From NCBI GenBank assembly GCA_039654915.1, contig CM077600.1, positions 37,928,492 to 37,992,491 on the forward strand: DNA of 64,000 nucleotides. Reading direction: 5' to 3'. The notes under the pieces were generated by a model, which was given only the letters and a program-made list of their open reading frames with translations, did no database searches and was not told the origin of the DNA. Source of the stretch: Aquilaria yunnanensis (lineage: Eukaryota > Streptophyta > Magnoliopsida > Malvales > Thymelaeaceae). The position numbers and the translations under genes were made by a program. How positions within the stretch are numbered: position 1 is the stretch's first letter; each line of letters opens with the position of its first letter. Below, in pieces: positions 12,736 through 27,670 of this stretch.

Positions 12736-13880
12736 AGCCTAAGTACCCTGTCGGTCCTTGAACTTGGCCAACTTGAACGAGTTGGTCCCTCAACTAGAAA
12801 TCGGCTTATGTTAGTCATCAAACTTGGTAAAACGTGATGACTTAGTCCCTAAAGTGAGATAGAGAGTCACATGTCTTAATGGTAATAACGGCGTTAAAGC
12901 AAATAGGATGTTTTTATGGGGCCGATGGTTTTCCAAATCGACTTGAAACCCACCGATGGCGTCGATTTCGCCAGGAAATGCACCATTCGCTGCAACGGGT
13001 TAAAGATTGATCTCGGCTTGGCTTTATCATAATATTCAAAAGGAGTATTTGGAATGGAGAGAGGTAAGAGGGACAGAGAAAGGAAGAAAAGAAAGAAGAA
13101 GAGGAGTGACGGAGAAAAAAGGAGAAGAAGAGCTGTAGTGGCAGAGAAGAAAGTGAGTTCTGCGGAGGAGAAGAGATGAATCAGGCAGAGGAGAAAAGAA
13201 GAAGAGGCGTGGTGGAGGAGAAATGGGAAGAAGAGGTGCGGTGGCAAAGGAGAAAGTGAGTTCGGTGGAGGAGAAAAGATGAATTAGGCAGAGGAGAAAA
13301 AAAGAAGAGGTGCGGTGAAGGAGAAAGGGGAAGAAGAGGTGCGGTGGCAGAGGATAAAGTGAGTTCGGTTGAGGAGAAATGATGAATCAGGCAGAGGAGA
13401 AAAAAAGAAAAGGTGCGGCGGAGGAGAAAGGGGAAGAAGAGGTACGGTGGCAGAGGAAAAAGTGAATTCGGCAGAAAAGAAGAGGTGCATCCGACAGAGG
13501 AGAAAAGAAGAAGAGAAAGAAGAATAAGCGAGGCGGAGGAGAAAGGAGAGTTAGGCGAAGGATAAGGGAAGGGAAGTAGCGTAATAGGGGAGAAAGGCAA
13601 GTCTAGCGAATAAGAAAGGAAGATGAGGTGCCTCTAGCAGAGGAAAGATGAAGAGAAGAAAAAAAAAAAGGTGCGGTGAAGGAGAAAGGCAAGTTCGACA
13701 GAGGAAGGGCAGCAATGGATCATGCCTAAAGGGAGGCAATGACGTCACGTGCCACTTCAAATGGCTTAAGGGATTAACTTGTGACAATTGCAAAATTGGA
13801 GGACTAATTTAGACTGAGTTCTGGTTAAGGGACTAACCCGTGTAAGTTGATCAAGTTAAATGACCATGATAAAAATGATT
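12736..13880. mobile_element. Diverged TIR element carrying a purine-rich tandem repeat
   Basis: The left end (cggtccttgaacttggccaa, then gagttggtccctcaac) aligns with the reverse complement of the right end (tggtcatttaacttgatcaa, then gggttagtcccttaacc). The outer inverted repeats are therefore about 100 bases long and considerably diverged. The middle (13040-13720) is almost purely purine on the plus strand and holds the 103-bp tandem repeat listed separately. No transposase is seen and no clean target duplication remains. A non-autonomous Mutator-like element is the most likely class. Confidence 0.5.
13073..13490. repeat. 103-bp purine-rich tandem repeat, about four copies
   Basis: Copies starting atgaat.aggcagaggagaa begin at 13176, 13279 and 13382, so the period is exactly 103 bp twice. 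A more diverged copy precedes them from about 13073. Sub-motifs gaagaagaggtgcggtggca and aaagtgagttcgg recur in each. All frames of the pyrimidine strand stay open because stop codons are rare in such sequence, so the open frames across it are not genes. Confidence 0.85.
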
Positions 13881-13986
13881 AAGATACATATAAAAATGTG
13901 TAAAAAATAATATTGAGTGCAAAAAGAAAAAGAAAAACACTAACTATGCAGTGTTTTGTTATATTCATGTGGTACAGCTAAGTGCA

Positions 13987-14178
13987 GGCAGCTCACACTC
14001 TACACACAAGGATTGGTGTCAAACTTGTTTGTGCTTCAACGTTTTAGGCTCTGTTTGGATAGAGGGGAAGGGGAAGGAAGGGCAGCTCACACTCCACGCA
14101 CGAGGATTGGAGTTGGACTTGTTTCTGCTTCAACATTTTAGGCTCTGTTTGGATAAGGGGAAAGGGAAGAAAGGGGGA
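13987..14178. repeat. Tandem duplication, 94-bp period
   Basis: The segment from gctcacactc at 13991 recurs from 14085 with about 10 substitutions, through a second ggctctgtttggata. The duplication includes the end motif of the element that follows, so two adjacent copies of that end exist. Confidence 0.8.
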
Positions 14179-15414
14179 AGGAAATAAGATCCTCCCCTTG
14201 TTTGGATTCCAAGAAAGACGTGGGAAGAGGTAAGGATGGATAAGGAGCTCCTCCTCATATCTCAATTATCACTATTATGGGTAATCTCTCCAAATTGGAG
14301 CAAAATGGAGGGGAGGGTTATCGCCAAAATCAACCCTTACAAAATTACCCTTGCTCTCTTTGTTATAAAGCATTGGTGAGAAACAAATGGGAGATGTCGG
14401 AGGAAGGTTGAGTTCTTCAAATTGGAGATAGTGGCAGCTTCGAGCTGCAGTATATCGGCAGCAGTGGTAACGACTAATGCCTTTCGTTTTCTAGTCTACT
14501 TTCGTTTCTTTCTGTGTATGTTTTCTTATTTTGTGTTTTCTATTTTGTTTGTTTTTGCTTGTTTTTCAGTTTCTATTCTATTTTTCTTTCAATGTAGTGT
14601 TTGTTTTTATTCTCTTTGTATAAGATTTCAAAACCCAAGCAGACATTTATTCATCCATTGCTCTGTTGTGCCTTGTTTGTAAAACTAATTCATTTTCCCA
14701 CCATCTGATTCTTAATACGCATGCACGTGATTCTAGTTCCATTACCAATAAAGTTTACTTTAATTGGTAAAAGTCAACTTTTGGTTGATAATTACTAGAA
14801 TTAAAAACATGAAATGAAAGTCCCATATATGTTATAATTATATAAGGCTTTTTTTTGTTGTAATTGTATATTATTCAAGAATTTTTTTAATGAAATGAGT
14901 AATAGAAATTTGCTCGTACGAGTGATTTAATTAATAGTTCACTAATTCCAGTGACATAAAAAATGCAATTAAAACTGAAAGTAGTAGCCTTCAAATAAGA
15001 GTATAATGAATGGAACTATTAATTAATTAACCTTTAGTTTCAACCTTCCTCAATATTTTTGATTTTATAGTTTTTTTTTGTTGCAATTTTTTTTTATTTG
15101 CTAGGATTTTAAAAATTGTGACACTTTTTAAAATTTTTTTGTGATTTTTCATCTTTTAAAACTTTGCTTGTATGAGCTATTTTTTGCACCATCTAGGAAC
15201 AAAAATAAAATATGTTCAATAGTTAAAATAAGGGCATAATTGTAACAATAATTAAATCTCTTTTCATTCCTTTTTTTTTAAATAAATGTATTCAAATAAA
15301 AAAAAGTATATATTCTTTTCTACCCTTTAATAACTCTACCCAAACGAGATGAGAGGTGAGGTCATGATACATTTCCTTCCCTATCGCTTCCCTTAGTAAG
15401 TGTATCCAAACGTT
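14141..15414. mobile_element. Possible hAT-like or MITE-type element with ctgtttggata ends
   Basis: The left end ggctctgtttggataagggg followed by aaagggaagaaagg resembles the reverse complement of the right end near 15400 (taacgtttggatacac, then aagggaagcgatagggaagg). Ends reading 'tgtttggat' are common in plant hAT-type non-autonomous elements. No perfect target duplication could be identified, and there is no coding region that I recognise; the open frame at 14422-14682 is T-rich and hydrophobic. Confidence 0.4.
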
Positions 15415-15446
15415 AGAATGGCTACAGTGTGCTGTGGATGAGCCAG

Positions 15447-15720
15447 TCCGGCTTCCAGGTAAATTTTAATGTAAACGACTCCCAGGAATAATCATTCAAA
15501 ATAACAAACGGGACCATGTATTTCTTTTCTTTCCAAGCATTTTCGTCCATACAAAAATCAACAAATGCAGGTCAACTGCTGGGGACCAGCAACTCCGGCT
15601 TCTAGGTAAATTTTAATGTAAACGACTCCCAGGAATAATCATTAAAAATAACAAACGGGACCCTGTATTTCTTTTCTTTCCAAGCATTTTCGTCCATAAA
15701 AAAATCAACAAATGCAGGTC
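15447..15720. repeat. Recent tandem duplication, 147-bp period, upstream of the WAK-like gene
   Basis: Two head-to-tail copies begin tccggcttc at 15447 and 15594. The ends aaatgcaggtc match at 15573 and 15720, so the period is 147 bp at both ends. Only a handful of substitutions separate them (for example gggaccatgta versus gggaccctgta), so the duplication is young. It ends about 300 bases before the WAK start codon, within likely promoter sequence. Confidence 0.92.
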
Positions 15721-15910
15721 GAAAAATTCCCGTCAATACCAATAAAAAAGAATCAAGGATTGAAACTTCTCAGTCAATGTAAAGTTCATGATTGAGAAAA
15801 AGCAGAGACGTAAAGAAAATACTTAAGCTGGTTTTACTAATCAACGCCCGGCATGAATGAATGACCGGAATCTTCAACTAATAATATTCAGCTTAATTAA
15901 TTTCGGGCTT

Positions 15911-15922
15911 CGTTATATATGT
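15911..15922 (+). promoter_or_regulatory. Candidate TATA box of the WAK-like locus
   Basis: The sequence cgttatatatgtat lies about 115 bases upstream of the preferred start codon at 16033. The position suits a plant TATA box with a short leader, but this is inferred from motif and distance alone. Confidence 0.45.
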
Positions 15923-16032
15923 ATCTATCCAGACTAAAACCTGATTAAAAAAAAAACAACATTTTGCTGGTCAAACGTGTTCATATTCTTAATTACTGTT
16001 GTTTAGCTGAACTGCCGTACGTGAACACATCC

Positions 16033-18838
16033 ATGCCATGGCCGTGCGTGCACTTGGAGCTCGCAGCTCTGGCCCTCTTCCTGTTTCTGGCACTGCAATA
16101 TTCAGCAGAGGCAGAAGCTGTTGATGTAGCAAAGCCTAACTGCACAGATCTTTGCGGAAACGTTTCAATTCCGTACCCTTTTGGGATTGGCCCCGGCTGT
16201 TACTATAACCGGTGGTTTGAAATCAAGTGCAGCAATGGATCTCCCAGGCTAGCCAGGCTCCAAATGGAAGTGCTGGAGATCAAATATACAAGACCCGACC
16301 ACTAGTCCTGTAATTTCTCAAGGCTGTTCTAGCAGTCGGACTGGGGCAGACCGGGCGGTGAACTTTGTGGGAAGTCCTTTCTTCTATTCGTGAGGCCTGA
16401 ACGAGTTCAGAGCAGTTGGGTGTGACCATCGAGCTGTAATGGCTGGGATAGACCCCATCATTGTAGGCTGCCAGCTTTCATCGTGCAACCTAACTTCTTC
16501 CTTAATCAACAACACTTGCAGCGGCCATGGATGCTGCCAGACAGTAATACCATCAGAACTACAAGAATTCAATGCGACATTTGAGAGAACCAGTAGCCAA
16601 GAATCCCAGGGATGCAAGACGGCCTTCATAGCAGATAAGCAATGGTTGAAGTCTAATGTAACAGATCCGTCCTCCCTGCAAAGTTTGGAATATGTCGAAG
16701 CAGCTCTCGAGTGGGTGCTACCAGAACGTCAGTCGGTTGAGATGCAATATTATTTTGATAGAAGAGGCGGGTATTATCCGTATTATTGCGAAACTTTCAC
16801 TTCCTCGACTTCAGTGCCCCTCAACAGCACCAGACGATGTTTTTGTGCATCCGGCTATGAAGGCAACCCCTACATTGATAATGGATGCCAAGGTACTTTT
16901 ATTTGGCCTTCAATTTCTGAAACCGCTAGCCAGAAAATTAAAGACCTCACTTCACTCTTGCCTGCCAGGTCCTTAATTTTTATCGAAGGCTTTCAAATAT
17001 AAAAGAGTAGGTTAATAGAATCCAACTACCTTTTCATTCTCCAAACTTAATCCGTTTCTTGACGGTGGTCTTTTTATTATTAGATATTGATGAATGCGAG
17101 GACCCTAAATTAACAAGGTACGCTTGCGCTGGAAAGAAATGTGTGAATACGGTAGGGTCGTATGATTGCGAAAGCAAAAAAACCTGGAAAATTATCCTGG
17201 GTAAGTACTACTCTATTTGTCAAAAGACTGCTATATAGTATTTTTCTATTTTGTATCACTTATATATCGGGGAAAAGCTCACACGAATTCATCCTCCAAC
17301 CTCTCTGGCTGCACATACTTAATTTTGACTAGTTATTTCCCATACTAAACATAACTTGAAAACTATGGTTGTCTTTGTCAATTACTTTGGGATGAACATA
17401 CAGTAGTATCCTTTTTGAAATGGAGCAAGTCATGTGTGCGCTGTTCTCCTGTTCAAAACCTAATGACAATGGTCATGTTTCAGAGAGCCTTTACTTCTAA
17501 ATAGGCACTTCAATATCACAAATTTCAACTCCTGTATCTAGGAGAGCCCCCTTAGCCTAACAAGAGGGTATATGGTTTCATGGAAAGTTTCAAAGAAATT
17601 AAGCCAATCTCTTTGTTTCTACAGGCCTTTGTCTAGGACTTGGGCTGCTGTGCCTGCCAATGGGTGGATGGTGGATGTACAAATTCTTCAAAAGGAGGAG
17701 AGAGATCAAGCTCAAGAAGTTGTTTTTCAAACAAAATGGAGGATTGTTGTTGCAGCAACAATTATCTTCAAGTGAAGGCTCTGTAGAGAAGACTAAATTG
17801 TTTACCTCAAAGGATTTGGAGATGGCCACTGATAACTTCAATAAGAACAGAATACTGGGTCAAGGAGGCCAAGGCACCGTTTATAAAGGGATGTTAGATG
17901 ATGGGAAAATTGTTGCAGTGAAGAAAGCTAAAGTCGTTGATGAGGCGCAACTTGAAGAGTTCATTAACGAGGTTGTCATCCTTTCACAAATCAATCATAG
18001 AAACGTGGTCAAACTCTTGGGCTGTTGCTTGGAGACACAAGTTCCTCTCCTGGTTTATGAATACGTCCCCAATGGCACTCTATTCCAGTACATACACGAA
18101 GAGAATGAAGAGTTCCCATTAACATGGGAAATCCGCCTAAGAATTGCCTCTGAAGTTGCAGCAGCCCTTGCTTATCTGCATTCTGCGGCATCAGTTCCAA
18201 TATATCATCGAGACATTAAATCGACAAACATCCTATTAGACGAGAAGTTCAGAGCAAAAGTTTCAGACTTTGGGACGTCAAGATCCATAGCCATAGACCA
18301 AACCCATTTGACGACACATGTGCAAGGCACATTTGGATACTTGGACCCAGAGTATTTCCAATCAAGCCAATTTACTGAAAAGAGTGATGTTTATAGTTTC
18401 GGAGTTGTCCTCGTTGAGTTGCTGACAAGAGAAAAGCCAATCTCTTCAACAAGAGCGCAAGAAGGAAAGAGCCTAGCAACTCATTTCATTCTCTCGATGG
18501 AAGAGAACAAGCTGTTCAACATACTTGATCCTCAGTTGAGGGTGCGGGTGCATGCTGCAATAGACGAGATAGTGGCAGTGGCTAGCCTGGCAAACCGGTG
18601 CTTGAATTTGAGCGGAAGAAAGCGCCCAACCATGAAGGAAACTGCCATCGAGTTAGTACGCATTTCACACATGCAAGGGGAGTCCATGACACCACAACAT
18701 CATGAGGAAATCGACTTTGTTAATGGTGAAATAAGCAATTCTTGGGATGCTGCTTCCACTGACGCATTTTCAGGTTTTGATACTGGCACAGGTTTATCTC
18801 TAGATGCCGACCCACTAATATCTAGTAGATCATGGTGA
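16033..18838 (+). pseudogene. Wall-associated receptor kinase-like (WAK/WAKL) gene with a broken extracellular exon
   Basis: WAK-type kinases are plasma-membrane receptors with a pectin-binding ectodomain. I infer exons 16033-16892, 17084-17200 and 17625-18838. Exon 1 starts with a signal peptide (LAALALFLFLALQY) and a GUB_WAK cysteine motif (CTDLCGNVSIPYPFGIGPGC). Near 16295-16305 one extra base shifts the frame into TAG, and a TGA at 16390-16392 interrupts the continuing frame. The exon then runs open to GYEGNPYIDNGCQ. Exon 2 encodes an EGF-CA fragment ([10 protein letters not shown]...C...C). Exon 3 has a membrane segment, the Gly loop [11 protein letters not shown], Lys of AVKK at 17921, HRD at 18206-18214, DFG at 18266-18274 and the typical [20 protein letters not shown], all intact. 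The lesions suggest a pseudogene; sequencing error or translation from a downstream Met (17660 or 16439) cannot be excluded. Confidence 0.8.
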
Positions 18839-19291
18839 TGGGGATTCGTTGCAAAGGATTGAACTTTTTGCAACACTATTGTTCATTCTGATTTGTTGAT
18901 TGTCATCCAACATCTTTTCACTTATTTCAAGTTAAACCAGGTATCTCCACACAGGTTGGTGTCGAAGTGACAAACAAGCCAATCACAGATCTTTTAGCCT
19001 AAATTCAGCCTGTCCTTCCCTCATTTTTGGGTAGTTCGCTCCTTTTTCAGTAAACAACCAACCAAAGCTCAAGTGACACGGAAAATAATAAAAAACAATT
19101 TCCAGGCTTTTCCTCTTCCCTTGTGCCACCCCCAATTGTGCTTTCATCATGGACTGGTCTCACATTTATAAGACGGCTTCACCTGCATTTATTACTATGA
19201 TTCGCCATGGTTGTTCTAAATTATAGTAGTTAGATAGAGTTGCTAAGCCCTTGGTATGCCGGGTTAGCATTTGGTAATGATAAATGTTTTC
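18839..19291. other. Short convergent intergenic region (WAK-like and TGS1 3' ends)
   Basis: The stop codons of the plus-strand WAK-like gene and the minus-strand TGS1 gene are 453 bases apart. The gap must contain both 3' UTRs. No further gene is seen. Confidence 0.6.
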
Positions 19292-22403
<3,112 letters not shown>

Positions 22404-22560
22404 CTCCTCTCTCACTCTTGTAGAGAGCAGAGCGGGAAAGTGGAGGCTACCGACTCAGACTCCAGGCCTGCTTTCTTTCTTTCTTTCCTTCCTTTTTCCC
22501 CCTCAACAGCAGATGATTGAAATTTGGAAGTTTATGTTAGTTAGTTATCGACAGCTCGAG
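22404..22560 (-). promoter_or_regulatory. TGS1 5' leader and promoter, pyrimidine/purine tract
   Basis: Just upstream of the start codon the plus strand has a ctttctttctttctttccttcc run (about 22470-22495), which is a GA-rich leader or promoter tract on the gene's strand. No TATA box is obvious. GA-rich leaders are common in plant housekeeping genes. Confidence 0.35.
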
Positions 22561-24779
22561 CCAAATAAACGTTACTTTTAAATTTTAAATAAACAAAAAA
22601 TGTGAAAAAATGAGATCACAATTCACAAATAGCTGTTGATGAATGGAGTGATCTAAAATATAAGAATTATGTTACTCAGTTATAATAATCATTAAACTCT
22701 AACTTACACTTTTTAAAATAGAAGAATTGTGGGTGATAGTATTAGTAGGGGCAGAGGCATAATTTCATGTTGATGGAGGCGGGGTCTGAGGAATTTTATA
22801 AAAATATATATGTAAAAATAACTTTATTTAAATTAGAGGAAAAATATACTAAAATTATAATTTGAGCTCTTACAACTAAAAATATTGAAACTTATTAATT
22901 TTAATATCTATAATCATGTAGCAATTTTAGCATGAAATTCACATAAATCAAAAAGAAAAAATAAAATGATAAACAAATACAAAAACTGAAAAAAGTAACT
23001 CACAAGAATTACACAATGGGCGGTGTGAGTAACGGAGAAGTTGCAATTGCAAGTTTTAACTTGCAAACAGTGAGATTCATTTTTGTCAGGGCCAATAGCA
23101 AAGATTCTATATTGTTTGGATGAAAAAAGAAATCACTATCAAACCCACTAGATAAAATTAATAAATATATACTTAAAAAATTCAAAAAGCAAAAATTGTT
23201 AATATGACCACTCATCTTTGTTTTGCATGTCTCTTTATCTCGATTTATTATGCCACAAAAATAAAACCAATTATATAGCTTTTATATGTGAGTCAATATG
23301 ACCACTTATCTGTTTTCACATCCTAAGCCAATTTTAATTTAGTAATAAGAAAATCCAAAAACTAATTGGATTTTTTAATTATAAGTAAAAAACTGAGACT
23401 AGTACATTAATATTGGATATGAATGTTTACATGAAAAAAAAAGTTAAAAGTAGTGATTATATTTACACACACACATACACACCCACACAATTTAATTTTC
23501 TAAAATAATTCATAAAAAATATATCATACATATAATTAAGAAAAATATTGGGAAATAGGGGATGAGACACACTTTAGCTCCCCTTAGCATCACCTCTAGA
23601 TGGCAGACTGTTATTGTGATGGTCCAATTTAAGTGGTCTAATGAAATGCACCTCTAGGATTGAGAGAGCTCCACCATCCCATATTGGACCATTACAATAA
23701 CAACCCTTGAATAATATTGATCACCTTTTTAAATCTCTAAAGTTCAAAACTATCATCAAATAATTTTTAAAAAATTTGAACCTTAATTACCAACTTTGAT
23801 TAGTGATTACAATTAAACACAAAGTCGTTCTAAACCCCATAATAAACTGATGAAAATACCTCACAATTATTTTACAGTGAGCCTAGATATGAGTTTATAT
23901 AGGCTGTACAAATATTGGGTTTTGAGACGTGCAAGTATAGGCTGTCCATTAGGTGACATCAACCCAACTCAATGGCAAGTGGGTTAAATTTCAAATAACT
24001 CTTTAACTACCTATAAAAATTTTACTTATCTGATTATGATCCGAAAGGCTGGAAAAAAAAAACATGAAGTTGACATGGTACACTTTAATCTTAGAATTTG
24101 TAATAAATCAAGTCACGGATGGATGAGAGGAGTGTGGCAACTACGGGGGACCGATAAAAGGTGCATGGAGAGATAGAGAGAAATGTTGTGGCACAACCAC
24201 CTCGTTGAAGTCAAGGCAAGTATGGCAAGTTAACAATGTCTGAGGTCTTATCTTGAGCCTTATTTAATGGAAGTGTAATCTGCAAAAGATTTCGCTCCTA
24301 TTCCATTTGTCTGCCATCCCCTATTAAATTAACCCCATCACATGTGTGTTGATCTAATAAGATATTATAGTACCTTTGACGGCTTTCCTGGGGCCATTAT
24401 TTGCACCAGAGTGCCCAACTCAACCTTTTGTAGGAGAAAATTGTTAACCATCCATTAGCTTCCTTCTTGCTTTTGTCTTGTTCCACATCCATTTCTAGCA
24501 TTATTGTTCTAAAAGGATTTTGGAATTTAATTAAAGAAATTCAAATGCAAGGCTCACTTATTTAAGCTTTTTAGAATACATATTGAAAATTGAAGATCGT
24601 GTTTATAGTCATAATTTTGTTGTTTGTTTGTAGTTGCCATTGCATATGTTTATGGTGACGAGTTTAAGTCAGTGTAAAGATTATTGGTTAGTGTTGGCAC
24701 AAAGATGTCTGGGACTGACTTTGAAATTAATCCACCTTAAGCAAATAAGCAAGTTTATTTTTTATACATAGAATGAGAA
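22561..24779. other. AT-rich intergenic DNA
   Basis: No gene recognised. It contains a (CA)n-like run (23465-23490, acacacacatacacaccc) and a 92-base hairpin element listed separately. Short open frames (for example 23009-23215) lack any family resemblance. Confidence 0.5.
23610..23701. repeat. Small inverted-repeat (hairpin) element
   Basis: Arms gttattgtgatggtccaat (23610-23628) and attggaccattacaataac (23683-23701) are reverse complements with one mismatch over 19 bases, separated by 54 bases. It may be a tiny MITE or the ends of a deleted TIR element. Confidence 0.65.
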
Positions 24780-26660
24780 ACAAATAAAGATAGATTAGCT
24801 AAGAAACAGGGAGACAACCAAACTATGAGCCGGAGCAACTTGTTGGCAAGGCGTAACTACCAGAGCGCAACGATTCATCTTCTCCAAGTCAAAGTTTATA
24901 AAACAGACCAGAGGACGAAGGCTAACATCACAATCGAAAGCACATTTTAAAACAGGAAATGCATGGGAGCAGTCTATCAAAGTAGTAATGGTTAAGACTC
25001 CAAACTTTAAAGCAATCTAGATGGCACCTTGAATAGCCTTTAATTCTGCTTAAATTACTGGAAAGCAATTTGGGAAAAGCCAACCATCCTTATAAATTGG
25101 AGGGCCATCAATTCACTCCAAATCTAAGCAGTGGCTCACATGAAGATTGATTCCAAGCCCCCATCAACAATGATTCCAAGCCCTCATCAACAAGGAAAAT
25201 AATTGGACGCACTAACCAAGGGAGGGGACCATTTATACTGTCCCCAAGTATGACAAAGAGGTAAAGGACAGTAATTAGAGAACTGATGGTAATAGGTTCT
25301 AACATTCCTTACCATATATAAAAGCATTATAATTTCATTTCTCCTAATTTAAAGTGAGGCGACTTGGAAAGAGTAGATTGGAAAACCCATTCATTCTAAC
25401 CTACCCAAATTATCAAAAGAATAACAACCAAATAATATAACCAACTAGTCTCTAATTTATTAGAAGCTGCTAAAATGTTGGCTAGCCAAGTTTGGAAAAA
25501 AAGGGCAAGAGTTAGTGGGCAAGTTAAAATGAGTCAAATCCAACAACTTTATTGACCCTTGAAAATGCCAAAACAAATGCATATGCGATTCCATATGTGC
25601 ATTACATTGCTTGCAGATAAGACTAATAGAAAGACCACGAGCAACTATATTTGAAGCTATATATAAAAAGGGCATTCATAAGACATTTCCAAAGAAAGGT
25701 CTTAAATTTGTGGGGCAACTAACAGCCTTAAAGTCTTTTTAGGGTCTTATTGAATCTGTCATGTTAAGAAAGACCTTGGGTATTATGTTCTAGATTGGAG
25801 ATAAGCACGAGGATCATTAATGACCTGAGAAACGTATCTTTTCTTTATTGTATAACGACCAGTGGTGTCTTCATGCCCACGAATAACATTAGGCCTTGCA
25901 ATATCTGACAACAGAGGTGAAAACAACAATCTGATTGACTATTTAGTCAAGGGAAATAGAATATAAGAGGTCTTATTCCAATGTGAACCATGCCTAGATA
26001 TAAGATCCACCAATCTAAGATCCTTGTGAAAATTAAAACTTGGGCTCAAAGCTCAAAGTAAATCTAGATACAAGCCTAGTAACCACCAATTGTATCAATT
26101 TTAAATAGTTTTACCATTCTTTATAAACCAGCTATGTTGAGGGGTTAAAAGATTCTTCCCATAAAATAAACCTTTCTAGATTGGTGAAGCATTGGGTTTA
26201 CAAAAGGTCATCCAAATAGAATGAAAACTATCGTATTTAGCCTGAACCACTCTGTAAACAAAAGTATTGGAAGTTCCCGAGAAAATTTGCCAAAAGGTTT
26301 TGGTAATAAGAGCTTGATTGAAAAGGCAAATGTCCCTCAAACCTAAACCCCCTGAACCTTTAGGTAGCATAAGCAAATGTCTATTTTTCAGATGAAGATC
26401 TCTTTTGTCCTAATGATTTGACCACCAAATGACCATAATAGCAAAAAGTTTATTAGAAGTTGTGATCGGAACCTTAAGCGAAGATATTATATAAACTGGA
26501 GTAGAGGAAAGGGTGGAGTGGACCGAATAAGAGTTAAGCGACCAACATTGTTTAGCAACTTTTTTTTTCCAGTTGCTCATATTTCTCACAACTTTCTCCT
26601 CCAAAAAATTGAACGTAGAAGGCTTTGAAAAATTCTGATGGAAAGGTGCTTCCAAATAAT
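24780..26660 (-). mobile_element. 5'-truncated LINE (non-LTR retrotransposon) remnant, ORF2 C-terminal part
   Basis: Read on the minus strand from 26655 downward, fragments follow the order of plant L1-type ORF2 proteins. First is the post-RT segment (26655-26410) with FLEEKVVRNMSNWKKK...P.Y and a tail like the family's W. Next, 26376-26176 carries the diagnostic LPKGSGGLGLRDICLFNQAL. Then comes a zinc-binding region (25675-25460; C..C...E.H.HLFWHF). Last is an RNase H-like tail (25305-24795; AELKAIQGAI, then a Cys-Ala-Leu-Val end). Frames change and stops interrupt it, so it is dead. The catalytic RT core is missing, fitting the usual 5' truncation of LINE insertions. Confidence 0.75.
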
Positions 26661-27670
26661 GGAGAATTATGGTCTTAATGTGGAAAGATAGAATAATGTG
26701 GGTTTAAACAAATGGGTCAATTGAATTAATGCTTAGTTACTTAAAGAGCAAGATTTTATGGTAGTATTTTTATTTCCTAGCTATTTGTATTTTAATTTAG
26801 TTTTGATTTTCTTATTTTTTTAATGGGTGACATGTAGCATATAATTAGAAGAACATTGTGTTATGGTGTTAGGCATGGGACAGAGTTTGTCGAATAAAAA
26901 CTATATATATTAGGTTTTAAGAAAGGTGAATGGCTTATAATTGAAAGAGATTATGAGATGATACTCATAACTTAAAATAGACCCAATTGTCATGAGATTA
27001 TCGAGTTTAAAACCAAGTTAACAATCGAGGCCAAATAAAGCTTAGCGAGCTCACAAACTATAGCACATCCCCATTATGGTCTCTTGTTGCATATTTATAG
27101 ATGGAGGATTTCTTTCTCTCTTTCTTTCTTTCCCCTATGTCATACATGACAATAATATTGACTTGGCCATCCAATGAGCCTCCCTAGGGATACACATGTG
27201 ACCAGAGTCGGCCAACAGAACAAAGGTCTCCACAGTCCGACATGGAGCCATTAATAGTTTTGCCATCACAAGAAAAAAACTTTATTGATATTCTCACTGT
27301 CACTATCTTTCATCCATGGGCATAGGCTAATTTATAGTCGAACTACGTTAAACATTTTGTGCGAATGTCTTGATCATGTTTTGTTCTTTAGCTGCATATG
27401 ACAAATGATTGAATTTTTTCCCCATAGAATTAAGTGAATCATAAATATAATTCTACATGGCCCACTTTGGACTAGTCATTTTGAAAAATTTAAAATTTAA
27501 AGAAAGCAAAATTGTAAAATATGCAAGTAATTCTCCTTGAGTGTAATATGAAGATTTTACTATTCAAAATCTCATGTTGATGCCTCACTAGCTATTTTAA
27601 TTGGTGTTAAGGGACATTACTTAGGTAGAGGACCAGGTTTGAGCTCCACCATTTACTTTGTAGTATGACT
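26661..27670. other. Intergenic AT-rich DNA
   Basis: No gene or clear element. A tttctctctttctttctttcccc tract lies near 27111-27135 after a possible TATA-like tatttatagatgg, which might be part of an old LTR, but no partner copy is present in the window. Confidence 0.4.

Noticed and set aside
13073..13490. CRISPR-like regular repeats
   Set aside because: Plant nuclear context, long contiguous 103-bp units without spacers, and low complexity. It is an ordinary minisatellite.
13181..13793. Overlapping minus-strand open frames rich in Ser, Pro, Leu and Phe
   Set aside because: They lie on the pyrimidine strand of the 103-bp tandem repeat. Stops are rare there in every frame, and the 103-base period changes frame each unit, so no protein repeat is conserved.
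17660..18838. Kinase exon as a separate complete soluble kinase gene
   Set aside because: Exon 3 has a splice acceptor at 17624, in phase with the EGF exon, and begins with the membrane segment, so it belongs to the WAK-like gene even though a Met at 17660 could start a shorter product.
22404..22415. GTG upstream and in frame with the TGS1 start
   Set aside because: Plant nuclear genes start with ATG, and the ATG at 22403 gives a normal N-terminus.
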